From: Isoetes taiwanensis
Taxonomy: Eukaryota; Streptophyta; Lycopodiopsida; Isoetales; Isoetaceae
Assembly (NCBI GenBank): GCA_021234155.1
Contig: JAJEKV010000008.1
Span: forward strand, 18,329,570 to 18,393,569
Length of the DNA: 64,000 nucleotides
Reading direction: 5' to 3'
How positions within the stretch are numbered: the stretch's first letter is position 1; each line of letters opens with the position of its first letter. The notes beneath the pieces are model-generated. The model was not told the DNA's origin and made no database searches. It saw nothing but the letters and a program-made list of their open reading frames with translations. The position numbers were made by a program, and so were the translations under genes. Positions 43,714 through 53,923 of the stretch are shown here, in pieces.

Positions 43714-45352
43714 TGTGACGTTCCACGTATTTATACGCCTTTTGGGTATAATACATGACACATCACTATGAATAATTAATGGTACATTAATTATTCTTAA
43801 AGCTAAGGTTAGCTATGTTAACCATTAGTTATTAAAGTGGAAACCTAACCTTAACCCTAATTCGAAATTAAGGCTTAACCTAATAATTAAAGGGGTTTAA
43901 TTATTAAAGTAGATAATAATTAGCATGCCACCTGGCCCAAATCGATTGGGCAAGGCAGAGTTTCCAATTTGGGACACCCAAATTGGGGGTTGCACCCCAA
44001 TTTGCCCCAATTCGATTTGGGGCAATTGGAGATGGAGGAGGAGATGCTGCCCAACCCTGAGATGCTGTTCGACCCTGTTCTAGCCAGAAGGATGGCGACC
44101 TAGAGGGATAGTGGAGCTAGCTATGGTTCCGGTTAGTACATAGTTAGCTTAATTGTGATTCTAGTAGGTTAGCGCCTCTGTTAGGCTTCTTTATTGATCT
44201 ATAGCGTAGCGCCTCTCCGTGGTGTGTTCTCTCTCTGTTTTTCTCTGTGGTTTACCTGTTAGGCTAACCCTTGATTGATATGGTGAGTATTCTGATCTCT
44301 AGTTTCTGTATGTGCTCTGGTTGATGGTTTAGTAGTTCCTTGCTTAGTTAGCACTCCGGAGATGGGGGATTACGGGGGGTAGAGACCTCTGAGCCCATGT
44401 ATTGTAGTATGCTCCTAGATAGAGCCCTGTATTATTCCCATTAGAAGCGGCCTGTGTACAAGATCCCACCGAGCTGTGGAATCTATGGCATCATTGAAGC
44501 ACCAGATAAGGGGCCGTAGTGATGAAGTGTGGGGTGGGGTCTTGCCTGAGCATAAAAGGCTACGGGGACTCCTTCAGCGAGCTAGGCCTAATAGTCGGTC
44601 ACGTAGAGGGCCGGGTATGGGTCTGACACTCCCTGGGTATAGTGGTGTGATCATCCTGTACTTTGAAGATAAAGTTAGGGGAGTAAGTCGGGTACGGATG
44701 CGGGGGTCGCTGATGCGGCACGTGTCCTCTAGCTCACCCATGGATTCACTGCGACTCTGGAAGGGGACACTTCTCTGACCTGCCTCATCGGACCGGGGAG
44801 ATGTAACCCGGAGTAGTCCCGAAGGGTGATTCCTTGGGACTGTGTCTCCAAAAGGCTACAATGGCGCCATAGCTTGATTCATCTCATCTGCAAAGTGTGC
44901 ACAGGAGGGGCGGATGGAGTGGACAACCCTAGCCACTGTTCTATACCAGCCAACGCCAGGTTATACCTCTGTCTGCTGATCTCTTGAGACCGAGCCGTCA
45001 GTCCATCCTCACAGGAGTCTGAGCCGGGGTAGAACCTGGGGTTTGGGGTGTTTTCCTTAGGACTAGATGCATCTTCTTTGCCGTTAGTACTTGGATGGAT
45101 GTGCCACCCTTCGTGGTGGTTATTTATGTATGATTTATGCTGTGTGCTAACATGTATTCACGCTTCCGCGACTTAGGAGTCCCATTGAAGGCGTGGGCTG
45201 AATGACACCTCCGTGTCCTTCACCCGGGCATCTTTCTACGGATGGTCCGAGTTAGACGGAGGGCCCTGCTCATGGTGAGCTGATTGCCATGGGAGGGGGA
45301 AGTCCCTGTATGTATACGTCGGGGGCGCCGTATATATTCAGGGAGCGTCACA
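43714..45352 (+). repeat. LTR of a second retrotransposon, 1.64 kb
   Basis: It begins TGTGACGTTCC and ends GGGAGCGTCACA. The short inverted termini TGTGACG/CGTCACA and the primer site one base later define it as a 5' LTR in plus orientation. It contains no protein frame of note. ATTGGGG/CCCCAAT palindromic patches lie near 43,980-44,030. No matching 3' LTR is in the window, so the element is truncated or its remainder is elsewhere. Confidence 0.78.
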
Positions 45353-45353
45353 G

Positions 45354-45366
45354 TGGTATCAAAGCC
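45354..45366 (+). other. Primer-binding site, initiator tRNA-Met type
   Basis: TGGTATCAAAGCC, one base after the LTR, matches the common plant primer site TGGTATCAGAGCC with one change. Confidence 0.85.
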
Positions 45367-45790
45367 ATGATTTTGGTTGACCGGAATCATAGCACTGACC
45401 AAATTCTAAACTGTTAGTTCGGTAGTTACGTGGGAGTTTAAGTTTAGCTAAACTGCCTAACTTCTCAGTGATTTAGTCTTTATGCTAGGTTTGTGTAATA
45501 AATTGTTGGAGATTTAGGAAGTTTAGGGTGAATTTAGTGTGGAAATGGTATAATTAGAAGACCCAAGTTTAGATGGGTCGTAACTTTTAGTGGGTAGCTC
45601 GGATGGAGGCAGAAATTGCTCCAGCGTCTCCGGCACATCCCAAATACCCTAGAGGCCGCGTTACCCGAGGCAAAGATGGCGACCCCAAGGCCAGGAGACA
45701 AAAGGTGCTCTGACCGCTATTGTGGTGCTTAGAATCCAAAGTTAAGATCGTATTTCACACTCAGCGCACCTATACGGTTCCGCCGTATAA
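45367..45790 (+). pseudogene. Leader and gag start of the second LTR element, truncated
   Basis: After an untranslated leader, an ATG at 45,603 opens MEAEIAPASPAHPKYPRGRV, continuing to a stop at 45,713. A basic, Pro-rich start is typical of plant gag. Nothing gag-like follows. The sequence passes into an AT-rich and then tRNA-like segment, so the element is cut off here. Confidence 0.5.
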
Positions 45791-45814
45791 AATATGCAAA
45801 TTTTTTTTTTAAGT

Positions 45815-45994
45815 TAAAAAAAAAAAAATCGAAACTAAAAAGTCATTTTTAGGTTATCTTTCTGTTTATTCTTTTCTCACCTTGCTACCTCGCCATAGCC
45901 GCCGGAACTGAGATTGCTTCCCGCCATATATTTGTTCTCCGCCCCAATTTGAACCTGTGACCTCTTGCTTCCAAGCAAACATCCCTACCATCTT
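45815..45994 (-). mobile_element. Possible tRNA-derived SINE-like segment
   Basis: On the minus strand, AAGATGGTAGGGATG (A-box-like) is followed by TTTGCTTGGAAGCAAG, a 5-bp anticodon-arm-like hairpin, and by GGTCACAGGTTCAAATTGG (B-box-like). The body ends in a T-rich run. Spacing fits a pol III internal promoter. No acceptor-stem pairing that would make a real tRNA was found. Confidence 0.4.
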
Positions 45995-46472
45995 GTCGGT
46001 GCGCCCTCGGCGGCCCATGAAAATCCGGAGGAGCGATTGCCGAAAGCACGCCCTGGGTGCATTACTCATAACCGCATCAGTCTCCAAGGTGAGACCTCTA
46101 GTCGATGGAACAATGTAGGTAAGGGAAGTCGGCAAAATGGATCCAGAACTTTGGGAAAAGGATTGGCTCGAGGGCCGGGCTTAGGGTCGCGCTTGACCCA
46201 GAGGAATTTGTTGGCGGTTCCGCCGAAGTTGCCTCCCACCTACGAGGGCAGGGCGGCTCGCTGTACGGCCGACGGGCGACGGGCGAGAATGCATCCCCCT
46301 GGGGGTGCTCTCCCTAAGCGGAAACAGTCATATCTTTAACCGAACGGACAAGGGGAATCTGGATCGCTTAATTAAAACAAAGCATTGCGATGGCCCCGCG
46401 GATGTTGATGCAATGTGATTTCTGCCCGGTGCTATGAATGTCAAAGTGAAGAAATTCAACCAAAAGCGGGTA

Positions 46473-46517
<45 letters not shown>

Positions 46518-47079
46518 GCGTCATCTAATTAGTGACGCCGCGATGAATGGATTAACGAGATTTCCACCGTTCCTATCTACTATCTAGCGAAACCACGGTC
46601 AAAGGAACGGGCTTGGAAAAATCAGCGGGGAAAGAAGACCTGTTGAGCTTGACTCTAGTCCGCTTTGTGAAATGACTTGAGAGGTGTAGGATAAGTGGGA
46701 GCCTACAAGCAAGTGAAATACCACTACTTTTAACGTTATTTTACTTACTTCGTGAGGTGGAGGCGGGGCCCGACCCCCGCTTCTAGTCTTAAGGTCCGCT
46801 ATGCGGTCCGGATCCAGCGGAAGACATTGTCGTGGGGAGTTTGGCCGAGCGGCACATCCGTTAAAAGATAACGCAGTGTCCTAAGATGAGCTCAACGAGA
46901 ACGTAAATCTCGCGGTGGAACAAAAGGGTAAAAGCTCATTTGATTTTGATCTTCCGCACGGATACAAACCGTGAAAGCATGGCCTATCGATCCTTTAGTT
47001 ATTCGAATTTGAAGCTAGAGGTGTCGGAAAAGTTACCACAGGGATACCGCTTGTGGCAAACAAGCCGCTCGAGAGCGAC

Positions 47080-47122
<43 letters not shown>

Positions 47123-47622
47123 GTAATTCACCAAGTGTTGGATTGTTCACCCACCAATAGGGAACTTGGTGGGTTTAGACCGCCGTGAGACATGTTAGTT
47201 TTACCCTACCGATGCACGTGCCACAATAGTAATCCAACTTTAGTACGAGAGGAACCGTTGATTCAAGCATACTTGGTCATTGGCGCTTTGGTTGAAAAGC
47301 AGTGGCTGGCGAAACTACCATGCGTGGGATTGAGCGCCTCTAAGTCGGAATCCATGCTAGATGCGACGCTCTTTACCTCCCTCGGTTGTGACCGACTCAT
47401 CGTTAGGGGTGCCTTGTGTGCCCCCGAGAGCCCGTGTCGATGGGGATGCCTCCTCTCGTCCCGAAGAGGATGAGGGGGTCGCCTTTGTAGGATAATTCCA
47501 AGCGGGGAGATAGATCCTATGCTTGAGGCGACTTAAATTAAGATCGGTATGCGGCGCGAAGAGTAGCCTTGCCGCTACGATCCGTTGAGGTTCGGCCTCT
47601 TGTCTTTGCGATTTGTCCCTCT
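45995..47622 (+). pseudogene. 25S rRNA, 3' half, degenerate copy
   Basis: It begins GTCGGTGCGCCCTCGGCGGC and CATGAAAATCCGGAGGA. It runs through GGGAGTAACTATGACTCTCT, TCAGCGGGGAAAGAAGAC, TTTAACGTTATTTTACTTA and the sarcin-ricin loop AGTACGAGAGGAACCG. It ends near GCCGCTACGATCCGTTGAGG. Many single-base deletions relative to the conserved core (for example GAC-CTGTTGAGC) and loss of part of the universally conserved GGATAACTGGCTTGTGGC (here GGATACCGCTTGTGGC) show that it is not functional. It lacks the 5' half, 5.8S and 18S. Confidence 0.9.
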
Positions 47623-48070
47623 CCTCCCTAGCTATGTGGGGAGGGTTACGTCATGGCACTTGGTCATTTCTCCAAGTGCTAGGGAGGGTTGCAAGCCAAC
47701 ACTTCCTCCAAGCATGGCCGATCAAGTGGAGGAACCCGACACTTGGTCATTTTTTCTCCACCCGAGCTGCGTGGGGAGGGTTACTCGTGGCACTTGGTCA
47801 TTTTTTCTCCCAAGTCATGGGGAGGGTTGCAAGACACTGGCACTTAGAGGTTTCTTCTTCCAAGCCGCTGCAGAGGGGGGATTCCATGGAGCAACCAGAC
47901 TTGATGGTGTCGTGTCTTTGGCTTGGCTAGTTGGCTCCCCAACCTCGTTCGGTGGCATCGCGTGCTTGGCTCCGTTGGTTGGCTCCCCATCCGACTTGGT
48001 GGTGTCCTCATGTGCTCGGCTGGGGTACTTGGCTGCCCACCTGACCTGGCGGTGTCGTGTTCGTTGGCTT
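47623..48070 (+). repeat. Relic rDNA intergenic spacer subrepeats
   Basis: Directly after the 25S end, GGGGAGGGTTAC, GGCACTTGGTCATTT and TCTCC recur about three times with a period of about 100 bp. A second set follows, GTTGGCTCCCCA / GGTGGTGTC. This is the layout of rDNA spacer subrepeats and shows that spacer and rRNA moved together as DNA. Confidence 0.65.
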
Positions 48071-48916
48071 GTTAGAATACATTATGCATGGTTGCGCTGG
48101 TGTCTTGAAGGTCGTTGGAGTCATCATCTTTGTATAGGATGTAAAGTGTAAAGACTTCTGATATCTCAGTCTCATATTTGACATGCTTAGAAAGCATCAT
48201 GACAAATCTTGTAAATTGTCGTGTTGCTGGTCGAAGCCCTTTTTTAAGTGGCATCTGGAATGCTTGTGCACGCCTAATATGTCAAATATGGAATTTTCAT
48301 CCATGCAATGGAAAAGGAGACGAGTACAACAATATTGACGTGCAAATATTCTAGTGATATCGGCCATTGATCAGAGGAATATTCCCCAATTTGTGCTAGA
48401 ACGACCAGGGATTTTTCCACAAAAAATCCCTGTGCCACTTTCAATGGTGCAAAAGTGCTCATTGGTCTATGCGCCCACTGGAAAAACATTAAGCCAAAAA
48501 CAACAAAAACCCAATGGTGGGCATCACGCCTGTGCTGAATGGGCTATGCATGTTGCGCTGAACCAGGCTCCCACAATAAATCATGTCGCGCCGGAATCAA
48601 TCCCATGCTGCTGGTGCAGATAATCCTAGCCCGGAATAAGTCCTATTCATAGTAACCGGATCTGGAAAGAAAGAAAGCAAGCAAAGAAACTATTGCATCA
48701 GGGCTGGAGGATTCAAACCTCCAGGCCACAATGGCCTCACCAGAGCCCCAGGATTTTTCGTGCGCAATTCTTATGCGTCAACCCCGCTCCACCAACCCGA
48801 AGATACGATTCTTTATACAATACACCACAAAAATCTCGGCCCAACCATGCGAGAAAACCCTTCCACATTACAAAACAAATAGGGCAAACTTAATCGCCGA
48901 GATAGCAGGATATATT
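48071..48916. other. No recognisable gene
   Basis: Short ORFs only. No RNA gene or domain recognised between the rDNA relic and the inverted-repeat element. Confidence 0.4.
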
Positions 48917-48918
48917 TA

Positions 48919-49330
48919 CCCTGGTCTGGGGAATCCCGGGCGTGTGATCCCGGGGCATGGGATCCCCAGGGGATGTGATCCCCGGGACAGGATCACAGAG
49001 TAAATACACCTTACTTCCATAGTAACTGCACAAGAATCAATCAGGGCAAACATTGCATGGATTTTTCTCGGCCGATGCTCCACAGAATCGGATGGGGTCT
49101 GTTCCTGGGTGGTCGGAATTGGCTGGAGCAGAGGATTCGGTAGCAACGGAGGTGGAAGCAAGGAGAGCGCCCTTGCAATAAGCAAGCTCCAATCCGGCTG
49201 AAAATCAGCCCCAAACCGCGCAGTAACCCATTAACTGCGCAGTTAACGTGGTGATCCCGAGGGATAGGATTTTTTTTTTTTGTGATCCCAGAGGACGGGA
49301 TCACCACGTCCGGGATCCCCCTTACCAGGG
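48919..49330. mobile_element. 412-bp terminal-inverted-repeat element, TA target duplication
   Basis: The left end CCCTGGTCTGGGGAATCCCG and the right end, read in reverse complement, CCCTGGTAAGGGGGATCCCG, both continue with G(G/A)CGTG and TGATCCCG. TA flanks both sides (48,917-48,918 and 49,331-49,332). The arms are about 35 bp and are followed inside by further GGGATCAC-type inverted motifs. No transposase. A Tc1/mariner-like TA duplication is suggested, but the superfamily is uncertain. It ends about 160 bp before the PPR start codon. Confidence 0.75.
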
Positions 49331-49491
49331 TACTTATATCTTCAGCCATCGCCCACCGGGGTTTAGAAATCCAAAAAAACTAAAACAATATTCATCAAAT
49401 ATTCTAGCATGGCCGGACCTGTTTGCCTGTTTGTGTAGCGTGTTAAGCATGCATCTCTCTCCAGTCTTCTACGACGGAGCTCTTCCCTCCA

Positions 49492-52400
49492 ATGCCGTTG
49501 CTACTGCCTCAACACTACCTCACCACAGTCAGACAAGTAAGAAAATGCTCATTTGTCTCATTTACAGAAGAGGTGCTCGAAGAAAAAGAAGCTCCTCTAA
49601 TAGACATTCGTAGAACTAGGTCCTTCAATTCAGTGGAGGCTGGAATCCCGGATGACCCTGTACAGCAGTTATGGAGGGTAGATAATAGCTTTTTGTCACA
49701 AGATTTAACAAATCACCAGCGCGAGGTTGTTCAAGTACATAAATCAAATCTGATCCATTTTTCTGCATATGCCCCTGCTTTAAGCCGTTGTGGAAATGAA
49801 AGGAATATATGGGAAGGAAAAAGGATTCATGCAATTATTACCAAAAATGGACATTTGCAAGATAAAAGTGTAGGAAACTTTCTTGTAGAAATGTATGTCA
49901 GGTGTGGCAGATTAGAGGATGCCTATGCTGTTTTTGATAGGATGAAAATACGTAATACCTTTTCGTGGAACACCATTCTTGGATGTTATACTAATGATGG
50001 GAAAGATAGAGATGCTTTGCAGTTGTTTTATCAGATGGAAACAGAAGGCACCAAGCCAAATAAGTTCACCTTTAGCACGATATTAAACGCTTGTTCAGGC
50101 AATCAAAGATTGAAGGAAGGAAGGCAGTTGCATATCCGAATTGTGGATAATGGCCTAGACTCAAATCTGATTGTTGCAACTGCCCTCATCAAGATGTATG
50201 GTAATTGTATGAGTGTGGAGGATGCGAAGATCGTCTTTGATAAAATGTTGGAGAGGGATGTAGTATCTTGGACTACCATGATTTCTGCATGTGTACAGAA
50301 TAATTGTGGACAACAAGCACTCCACTTGTTCGACCAGATGCGATGGGAAGGAATAATGCCAACTAAAATTACATTCATCAGTTTATTTGATGCATGTAAG
50401 TCTTTGTCCCAGGGCAAGAGAATGCATGCATATGTCATCACTACCCAATTCATCCTTGACATTGTGGTTGGAACTGCCCTCATTAATATGTATGGTAAAT
50501 TTGGGAACTTGGAAAAAGCAAGAAGGACATTTGATATGTTACCTAATAAGGACGCAGTCACCTGGAATTCCATGATTGCTGCTTATCTGCAAAACAATGA
50601 GGCTGAGATCGCCTTCCAGTTCTTTCAACAAATGCAAACCCAATGTCAAAAGCCAAATAAAGTAAGTTTTGTTTGTCTGTTTAATACATGTGGAAATTTG
50701 GAATCATTGTCCAAAAGCAAGAAGGGCCATGCATTTTTTCTGACAAGGGGTTTCGATCCAGATGTTATCATGGAGAATGCCCTTATCAGTATGTATGCAA
50801 GGTGCAATGATCTGAAGGAAGCAAATAAGATATTTCGAAAGGGCAAGAAAGATTTGGTTGCATGGAACACCATGATTGCTGGATATGCACAAAATAATCA
50901 CATAAAGAATGCCTTTGAAATTTTTCAGGAAATGATGCTTGGAGGCATGAAACCAGACAACATTACCTATCTTGTTATCCTTGAAACATGTAATGGAGAT
51001 AAAGCACTAGCCAAGGCCAAGTGGGTCCATTGTCACATCTTGGGATATGCAGATGATGTAAATGCTGCTGTGGCAAATGCCCTTGTCAATGTGTATGGCA
51101 AATGCGGAAGTGTAGAGGAGGCAAAGACCTTGTTTGACACAATGGACCAATTAGATCTAATTTCTTGGACAAGTATAATGGCGGCATATGCCCAGAACGG
51201 TTTTGGCATTACAGCCCTCCAGATATTCCACCAAATACAAGGTGCTGGCATGGAGCATAATAACATTACTTTTGTCAGCATTCTTAATGTATGTGACGCT
51301 GTTGCAGCTCTAGGACAAGGCAAGGCAATACATGCTAGCATTATTGCCAGTGGACATGAGCCTTGTACTTCAGTGGGAAATGCACTTATTAATATGTGTT
51401 CCAAGTGTGGGGTCTTGGGTGATGCCAGAAAAGTTTTTGACAGGTTGGTGGAACGGGATATAATTTCATGGAACGTTATGATTGCAGCATGTTTACAAAA
51501 TGATTCTCCTCTAGGCGCTCTCCTGCTGTGGCAAGAAATGGAGTCAGAAGGATTAATACCTGATGAAGTTACTTTTGTAAGTGTCCTAGATGCATCTTCT
51601 CGTCTGGAACTTCTACCAAAAGGAAAGAGAGTTCATGCCCATGTTTTAATCAAAGATGTCGGACTGAACATTCTCATAGGGAATGCACTTATTAATATGT
51701 ATGGCAAGTGTGGAAGTCTAGAAGAAGCCGAGATAAGCTTTAGCTTATGTTTTGAGAGGAATGCAATTTCATGGAACACTATGGTTACCGTATACGCTCA
51801 AAATGGGCACATTCAGGAGGCTGTTGCTTTGCTTCATAAGGTTAAAGAAGTAATTTCTGTAAATATTGGGTTGATCAGTATATTCGATGCATGTGCAAGG
51901 TTTGCAGCTTTAGAGGATGGCAAAGACATGCATGCCCACATTGTGGAACATGAAATGGAGCTTGATTTGGATGTATCAAATGCAATTATTAATATGTATT
52001 GTAAATGTGGCAGTTTGGAGGAGGCGAAGAAGGTTTTTTATGCGTTCCCAGAGAAAGATGTAGTGTCCTGGAATGCCATGATTGCAGGTTATGCTCAGAA
52101 TGGACTTGGGAAAGAAGCTATCGAACTCTTTTGTCAGATGTATTTTGAGACTGTATCGCCAAATAAAGTAACTTGTGTCAGTCTCCTCTGTGCCTGCAGT
52201 CATTCTGGTCTGGTAGACGAAGGATGTCACTATTTTGTTTCCGTGCATTTTGATCATGACATAATAATGGCACTAGAACACTATAGTGCTGTATGTGACA
52301 TCCTTGCTCGAGTAGGATGGCTTGTGGAGGCATATGATATGATAAACCAGATGCACTTTCTCTCTACTTCTATGTTATGGACATCGTTGGTTGCTGCAAG

Positions 52401-52518
52401 CAGAATCCATGGCCATTTGAACATTAGAAATGCAGGGCAGGTCTTAGTGTTAGATTCACATCATGTTGGAACTTACATACCCTTATCAAATATTTATGCT
52501 GCTGAGAATTATGTATGA
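49492..52518 (+). CDS. PLS-type PPR protein, 1008 aa, truncated E region
   Basis: Intronless frame of about 24 tandem pentatricopeptide motifs in P-L-S order from about residue 90. Eight S-type SWNTMI-like motifs are visible (SWNTILGCY, SWTTMISAC, TWNSMIAAY, AWNTMIAGY, SWTSIMAAY, SWNVMIAAC, SWNTMVTVY, SWNAMIAGY), alternating with ALINMYGKCGSLEEA-type and RVHAHV-type motifs. Such proteins bind organellar RNA one base per motif; PLS proteins usually specify C-to-U editing sites. The end reads ACSHSGLVDEGCHYF, HYSAVCDILARVGWLVEAYD and GTYIPLSNIYAAENYV*. It stops inside E1/E2, with no E+ or DYW deaminase, so it would need a partner. The first about 85 residues are non-repeat and may include a transit peptide. 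The ATG at 49,492 is the first in frame; an overlapping upstream ORF starts at 49,450. Confidence 0.92.
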   Translation: MPLLLPQHYLTTVRQVRKCSFVSFTEEVLEEKEAPLIDIRRTRSFNSVEAGIPDDPVQQLWRVDNSFLSQDLTNHQREVVQVHKSNLIHFSAYAPALSRCGNERNIWEGKRIHAIITKNGHLQDKSVGNFLVEMYVRCGRLEDAYAVFDRMKIRNTFSWNTILGCYTNDGKDRDALQLFYQMETEGTKPNKFTFSTILNACSGNQRLKEGRQLHIRIVDNGLDSNLIVATALIKMYGNCMSVEDAKIVFDKMLERDVVSWTTMISACVQNNCGQQALHLFDQMRWEGIMPTKITFISLFDACKSLSQGKRMHAYVITTQFILDIVVGTALINMYGKFGNLEKARRTFDMLPNKDAVTWNSMIAAYLQNNEAEIAFQFFQQMQTQCQKPNKVSFVCLFNTCGNLESLSKSKKGHAFFLTRGFDPDVIMENALISMYARCNDLKEANKIFRKGKKDLVAWNTMIAGYAQNNHIKNAFEIFQEMMLGGMKPDNITYLVILETCNGDKALAKAKWVHCHILGYADDVNAAVANALVNVYGKCGSVEEAKTLFDTMDQLDLISWTSIMAAYAQNGFGITALQIFHQIQGAGMEHNNITFVSILNVCDAVAALGQGKAIHASIIASGHEPCTSVGNALINMCSKCGVLGDARKVFDRLVERDIISWNVMIAACLQNDSPLGALLLWQEMESEGLIPDEVTFVSVLDASSRLELLPKGKRVHAHVLIKDVGLNILIGNALINMYGKCGSLEEAEISFSLCFERNAISWNTMVTVYAQNGHIQEAVALLHKVKEVISVNIGLISIFDACARFAALEDGKDMHAHIVEHEMELDLDVSNAIINMYCKCGSLEEAKKVFYAFPEKDVVSWNAMIAGYAQNGLGKEAIELFCQMYFETVSPNKVTCVSLLCACSHSGLVDEGCHYFVSVHFDHDIIMALEHYSAVCDILARVGWLVEAYDMINQMHFLSTSMLWTSLVAASRIHGHLNIRNAGQVLVLDSHHVGTYIPLSNIYAAENYV

Positions 52519-53227
52519 TGTCTGACAACAATTATCCTTTTGAGTGACTTCTATTTAAACCATGGCACATCTGGTAAAGTTATGCAGTAGAATGCCTTTA
52601 TCTGCATTATTCTCATACGGTTTGCCTCCATTCGGAAGGACATGTGGGCTGACTACCATGCTTTCTACATTGGCCATCTGCAGTGTATGTAACAATATGA
52701 GTACTTAAGTTTTGGCCGGTGTGCATGTAAAGCAGCGTGGTAAGATCTATTTGTGATTGGTGAATTATGATATGACAACAATTGTACATCTGAAGAGGAA
52801 TTTATCAAGAGGTATAAGGGGCTAGCTATTCCACAAAAAAACAAATTACATGCACATGCAAAATTTCCAACACTGATAGTTTTGGAAAGGTCTTCTGGCC
52901 GTTGTGTTGGGTCCAAAGCTGCGTATCAACTCCTCCTGATTGGTTTCAGGATCCTTTCTTGCGCGTATGCAACATAGTTCTCTAGTTTTTGTTTCCGTAT
53001 TGACTGAATGTATTTTTTTCTTCTTGTCTGTTGCAATTTGTGTTCTCCAATGTCGACGTTCTACTTGGACGCCAGTAAGTAAATATATACCTTGTATGCA
53101 CATTGTAGGAAGCATATCCCCAACATGTGAAGCTTACAAGTCTGGGTTAGTCCATGAGTACCGAGGGGCAAGGCAAAAAGATGCAAAATAAAATGTGTTG
53201 GAATCAACGTAACCCGAAGGGGTGCAA
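52519..53227. other. Downstream flank of the PPR gene
   Basis: No DYW-like continuation in any frame (no HSE zinc-binding or DYW tripeptide), so the short C-terminus is not explained by a nearby frameshift. No other gene recognised. Confidence 0.45.
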
Positions 53228-53798
53228 CATGTATGGTGGCATGGAAAGTGAGAACTGATTCCAGAGGGCCTCGCGACTGCGAGAGCCGAGCGCGGGTTTG
53301 GAATCGGCGATCCACTTCCAGGTCGCCACAACATGGCAACTAGGATGATGACCTGATGTTTACCTGCAGCTAACTGCTTGAGCGGAATCCTTGAGCCCTT
53401 TTCCATTCCGGAGGTGGAAGCAGCGACCTAGTTGCCATGTTGTAGAAGGCATTAACATGTCGAACCATTACATGTCCATTGGGTATCTACTTTACTTAAC
53501 CTTGCCCCTAACCTAAATAGAGGCCTATCTTAGGTATGATTTAATCTAGACATCTATGTAGGCCCGCAGGGCTAAAACATGGCAACTGGGGAGCTCATTC
53601 CGTCTCCGGAATGGAAAACGACGCTCCAATTCTGCTCAGCAGGTCATCAATCGGTAATCAGCTGCCAAATCCCCCCCTCCCCAGTTGCCATGTTGTGGGG
53701 GGATGGAGCTGGGACGCTGATTCCAGGACCCGCTCCCGGCTCCCGCCGGTCGCAGGACCCCCTGGAATCAGCTTCCCAGCTTCCATCCCCCATACATC
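53228..53798. mobile_element. Long palindromic foldback, arms of about 215 bp
   Basis: The left arm 53,228-53,442 and right arm 53,573-53,798 are imperfect reverse complements. The ends are ATGTATGG.GG, CTGATTCCAG and GAGCCG.G.GCGGGT. The inner parts are ACATGGCAACT.GG, GATGACCTG and TTCCATTCCGGAG. Each arm also folds on itself (ACAACATGGCAACTAGG with CCTAGTTGCCATGTTGT in the left; ACATGGCAACTGGGGAG with CTCCCCAGTTGCCATGT in the right). The spacer is about 130 bp. No ORF of note; a MITE/foldback type element. Confidence 0.8.
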
Positions 53799-53889
53799 CT
53801 AGATCTACACTCAAAAAACCCTAATTTCCTCATTTCTCAATTCTCTTGACCAAATCTTGCACGGTTTGTGTTGAATGGCTAGTTGATGT

Positions 53890-53923
53890 TTTTTTTTTTT
53901 TTTTTTTTTTTTTAAATAAGGGT
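53890..53923. repeat. Poly-T tract
   Basis: About 30 consecutive T with no clear partner element. It could be the antisense poly-A tail of a retroposed sequence, but no source was recognised. Confidence 0.6.

Noticed and set aside
45925-45994. Functional tRNA gene on the minus strand
   Set aside because: A/B-box-like words and an anticodon-like loop exist, but no acceptor stem pairs and the 5' part runs into rRNA sequence.
47192-48151. Open frames of 90-190 codons
   Set aside because: They lie within the 25S rRNA relic and its spacer repeats and are chance frames.
53890-53923. Poly-T as proof of a retroposed gene
   Set aside because: No adjacent sequence resembles a spliced mRNA, LINE end or target duplication.
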